Source of the DNA: Acidobacteriota bacterium | GTDB lineage: Bacteria > Acidobacteriota > Vicinamibacteria > Vicinamibacterales > CAVVIG01 | Assembly: GCA_003222555.1 (NCBI GenBank) | Contig: QHWL01000078.1 | Location: 549 to 9,141 of the forward strand | Direction of reading: 5' to 3' | DNA: 8,593 nucleotides | Part shown: one piece after another, positions 8,389-8,593 of the stretch | Layout of the letters: each line of letters starts with the position of its first letter | Numbering within the stretch: the first letter of the stretch is position 1 | Translations under genes and position numbers: made by a program | The notes under the pieces: generated by a model | The model's database searches: none | What the model saw: only the letters and a program-made list of their open reading frames with translations | Told to the model about the DNA's origin: nothing

Positions 8389-8418
8389 GTCCGGCTAAAG
8401 CCGGGCACTACTTTTTTT
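8389..8418 (+). repeat. REP-like hairpin with T7 tract upstream of coaE
   Basis: CCGGC (8391-8395) and GCCGG (8400-8404) pair around the loop TAAA. Adding G8389-C8406 and a T8390-G8405 wobble gives a 7-bp stem. GCACTAC and seven T (8412-8418) follow. On the plus strand it looks like a poor intrinsic terminator with the T-tract five bases too far away, and no plus-strand gene ends here. On the minus strand it covers the leader of coaE. A dispersed intergenic palindrome is the simplest reading. Confidence 0.5.
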
Positions 8419-8593
8419 CACTCGCGGCGGGGCCCCACCCCCGCCGCGAACTGACGCTGATGCCTCGCCTCGGATTCCCATGTCCTCGGCTCGGCATGGC
8501 CGCAGGCGCTCCCTTCTTCACTGGCGGCGGGGCCCCACCCCCGCCGTGAACTGACGCTGATGCCTCGCCTCGGATTCCCATGTCATCGCCTCG
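8411..8593. repeat. 100-bp tandem repeat with palindromic core, cut by the right edge
   Basis: Two copies are in register at exactly 100 bp. 8421-8493 and 8521-8593 differ at four of 73 positions (8423/8523, 8447/8547, 8485/8585 and 8489/8589); the second copy runs off the window. Each unit has a pyrimidine run ending in TTCA, a hairpin, then a conserved tail containing CTGACGCTGATGCCTCGCCT. In copy one GCGGCGGGG (8424-8432) pairs with CCCCGCCGC (8439-8447) around CCCCAC. In copy two (8524-8547) the terminal pair becomes a G-T wobble. The same CCCCAC loop and 9-bp stem occur at 3859-3882 before kdsA. No coding potential is evident. Confidence 0.85.

Noticed and set aside
8382..8408. Nine-residue N-terminal extension of coaE from ATG 8408
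   Set aside because: It is encoded by the CCGGCTTTAGCCGG hairpin; the family begins at MIRVALTGG.
7779..8549. 256-residue plus-strand frame across coaE and the terminal repeats
   Set aside because: It is antisense to a complete CoaE, and its C-terminus is translated repeat DNA.
8411..8593. CRISPR array
   Set aside because: The 100-bp unit is nearly identical along its whole visible length, so there are no variable spacers, and no cas gene is nearby.

Overview
This GC-rich window carries eight protein genes: seven complete and one cut by the left edge. The best-supported theme is Gram-negative outer-membrane biogenesis. Six plus-strand genes, kdsB, pyrG, kdsA, kdsD, kdsC and lapB, fill 1254-7782. 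They include the four dedicated enzymes that make and activate Kdo (3-deoxy-D-manno-octulosonate), the CTP synthase that supplies the activating nucleotide, and a LapB-type regulator of LPS synthesis. The organism must therefore make Kdo-containing LPS. The GC-rich coding bias, the mostly weak or absent Shine-Dalgarno sequences, the metal-dependent KdsA and the many palindromic intergenic repeats made me think of a soil Acidobacteriota (Vicinamibacteria-like). That placement is recollection and inference, not a search result.

Layout. 1-614 (minus): the N-terminal 204 residues of a YegS/diacylglycerol-kinase-like lipid kinase, continuing off the left edge. 697-1215 (minus): a small membrane-anchored protein with a GspC/PilP-like periplasmic domain. 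1216-1253: short divergent promoter region. 1254-3760 (plus): kdsB and pyrG. 3761-4027: a 267-bp gap without a gene, holding an 18-bp tandem duplication, a T7 tract, a 157-bp imperfect palindromic element and a -10-like box. 4028-7782 (plus): kdsA, kdsD, kdsC and lapB. kdsA/kdsD overlap by 8 bp and kdsC/lapB by 4 bp. kdsD and kdsC are separated by a 161-bp gap filled by a GGTTC/GAACC inverted array. 7788-8381 (minus): coaE, convergent with lapB and only 5 bp away. 8382-8593: a REP-like hairpin and a 100-bp tandem repeat, cut by the right edge.

How the genes work together. KdsD makes arabinose 5-phosphate from ribulose 5-phosphate. KdsA condenses it with phosphoenolpyruvate to Kdo 8-phosphate. 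KdsC removes the phosphate. KdsB activates Kdo with CTP made by PyrG, giving CMP-Kdo for transfer to lipid A precursors. LapB, in the organisms where it has been studied, tunes LPS synthesis through LpxC turnover. coaE (last step of CoA synthesis), the lipid kinase and the GspC-like gene are neighbours without an obvious pathway link.

The genes are orthodox. The unexplained structure is between them: a hairpin family sharing the core GGGGCCCCAC occurs before kdsA and upstream of coaE with a compensatory stem change, a 7-bp-period array switches strand at its midpoint, and -10-like boxes overlap the first ATG of both kdsB and kdsA. I saw no rRNA, tRNA, transposase, CRISPR array or phage gene.
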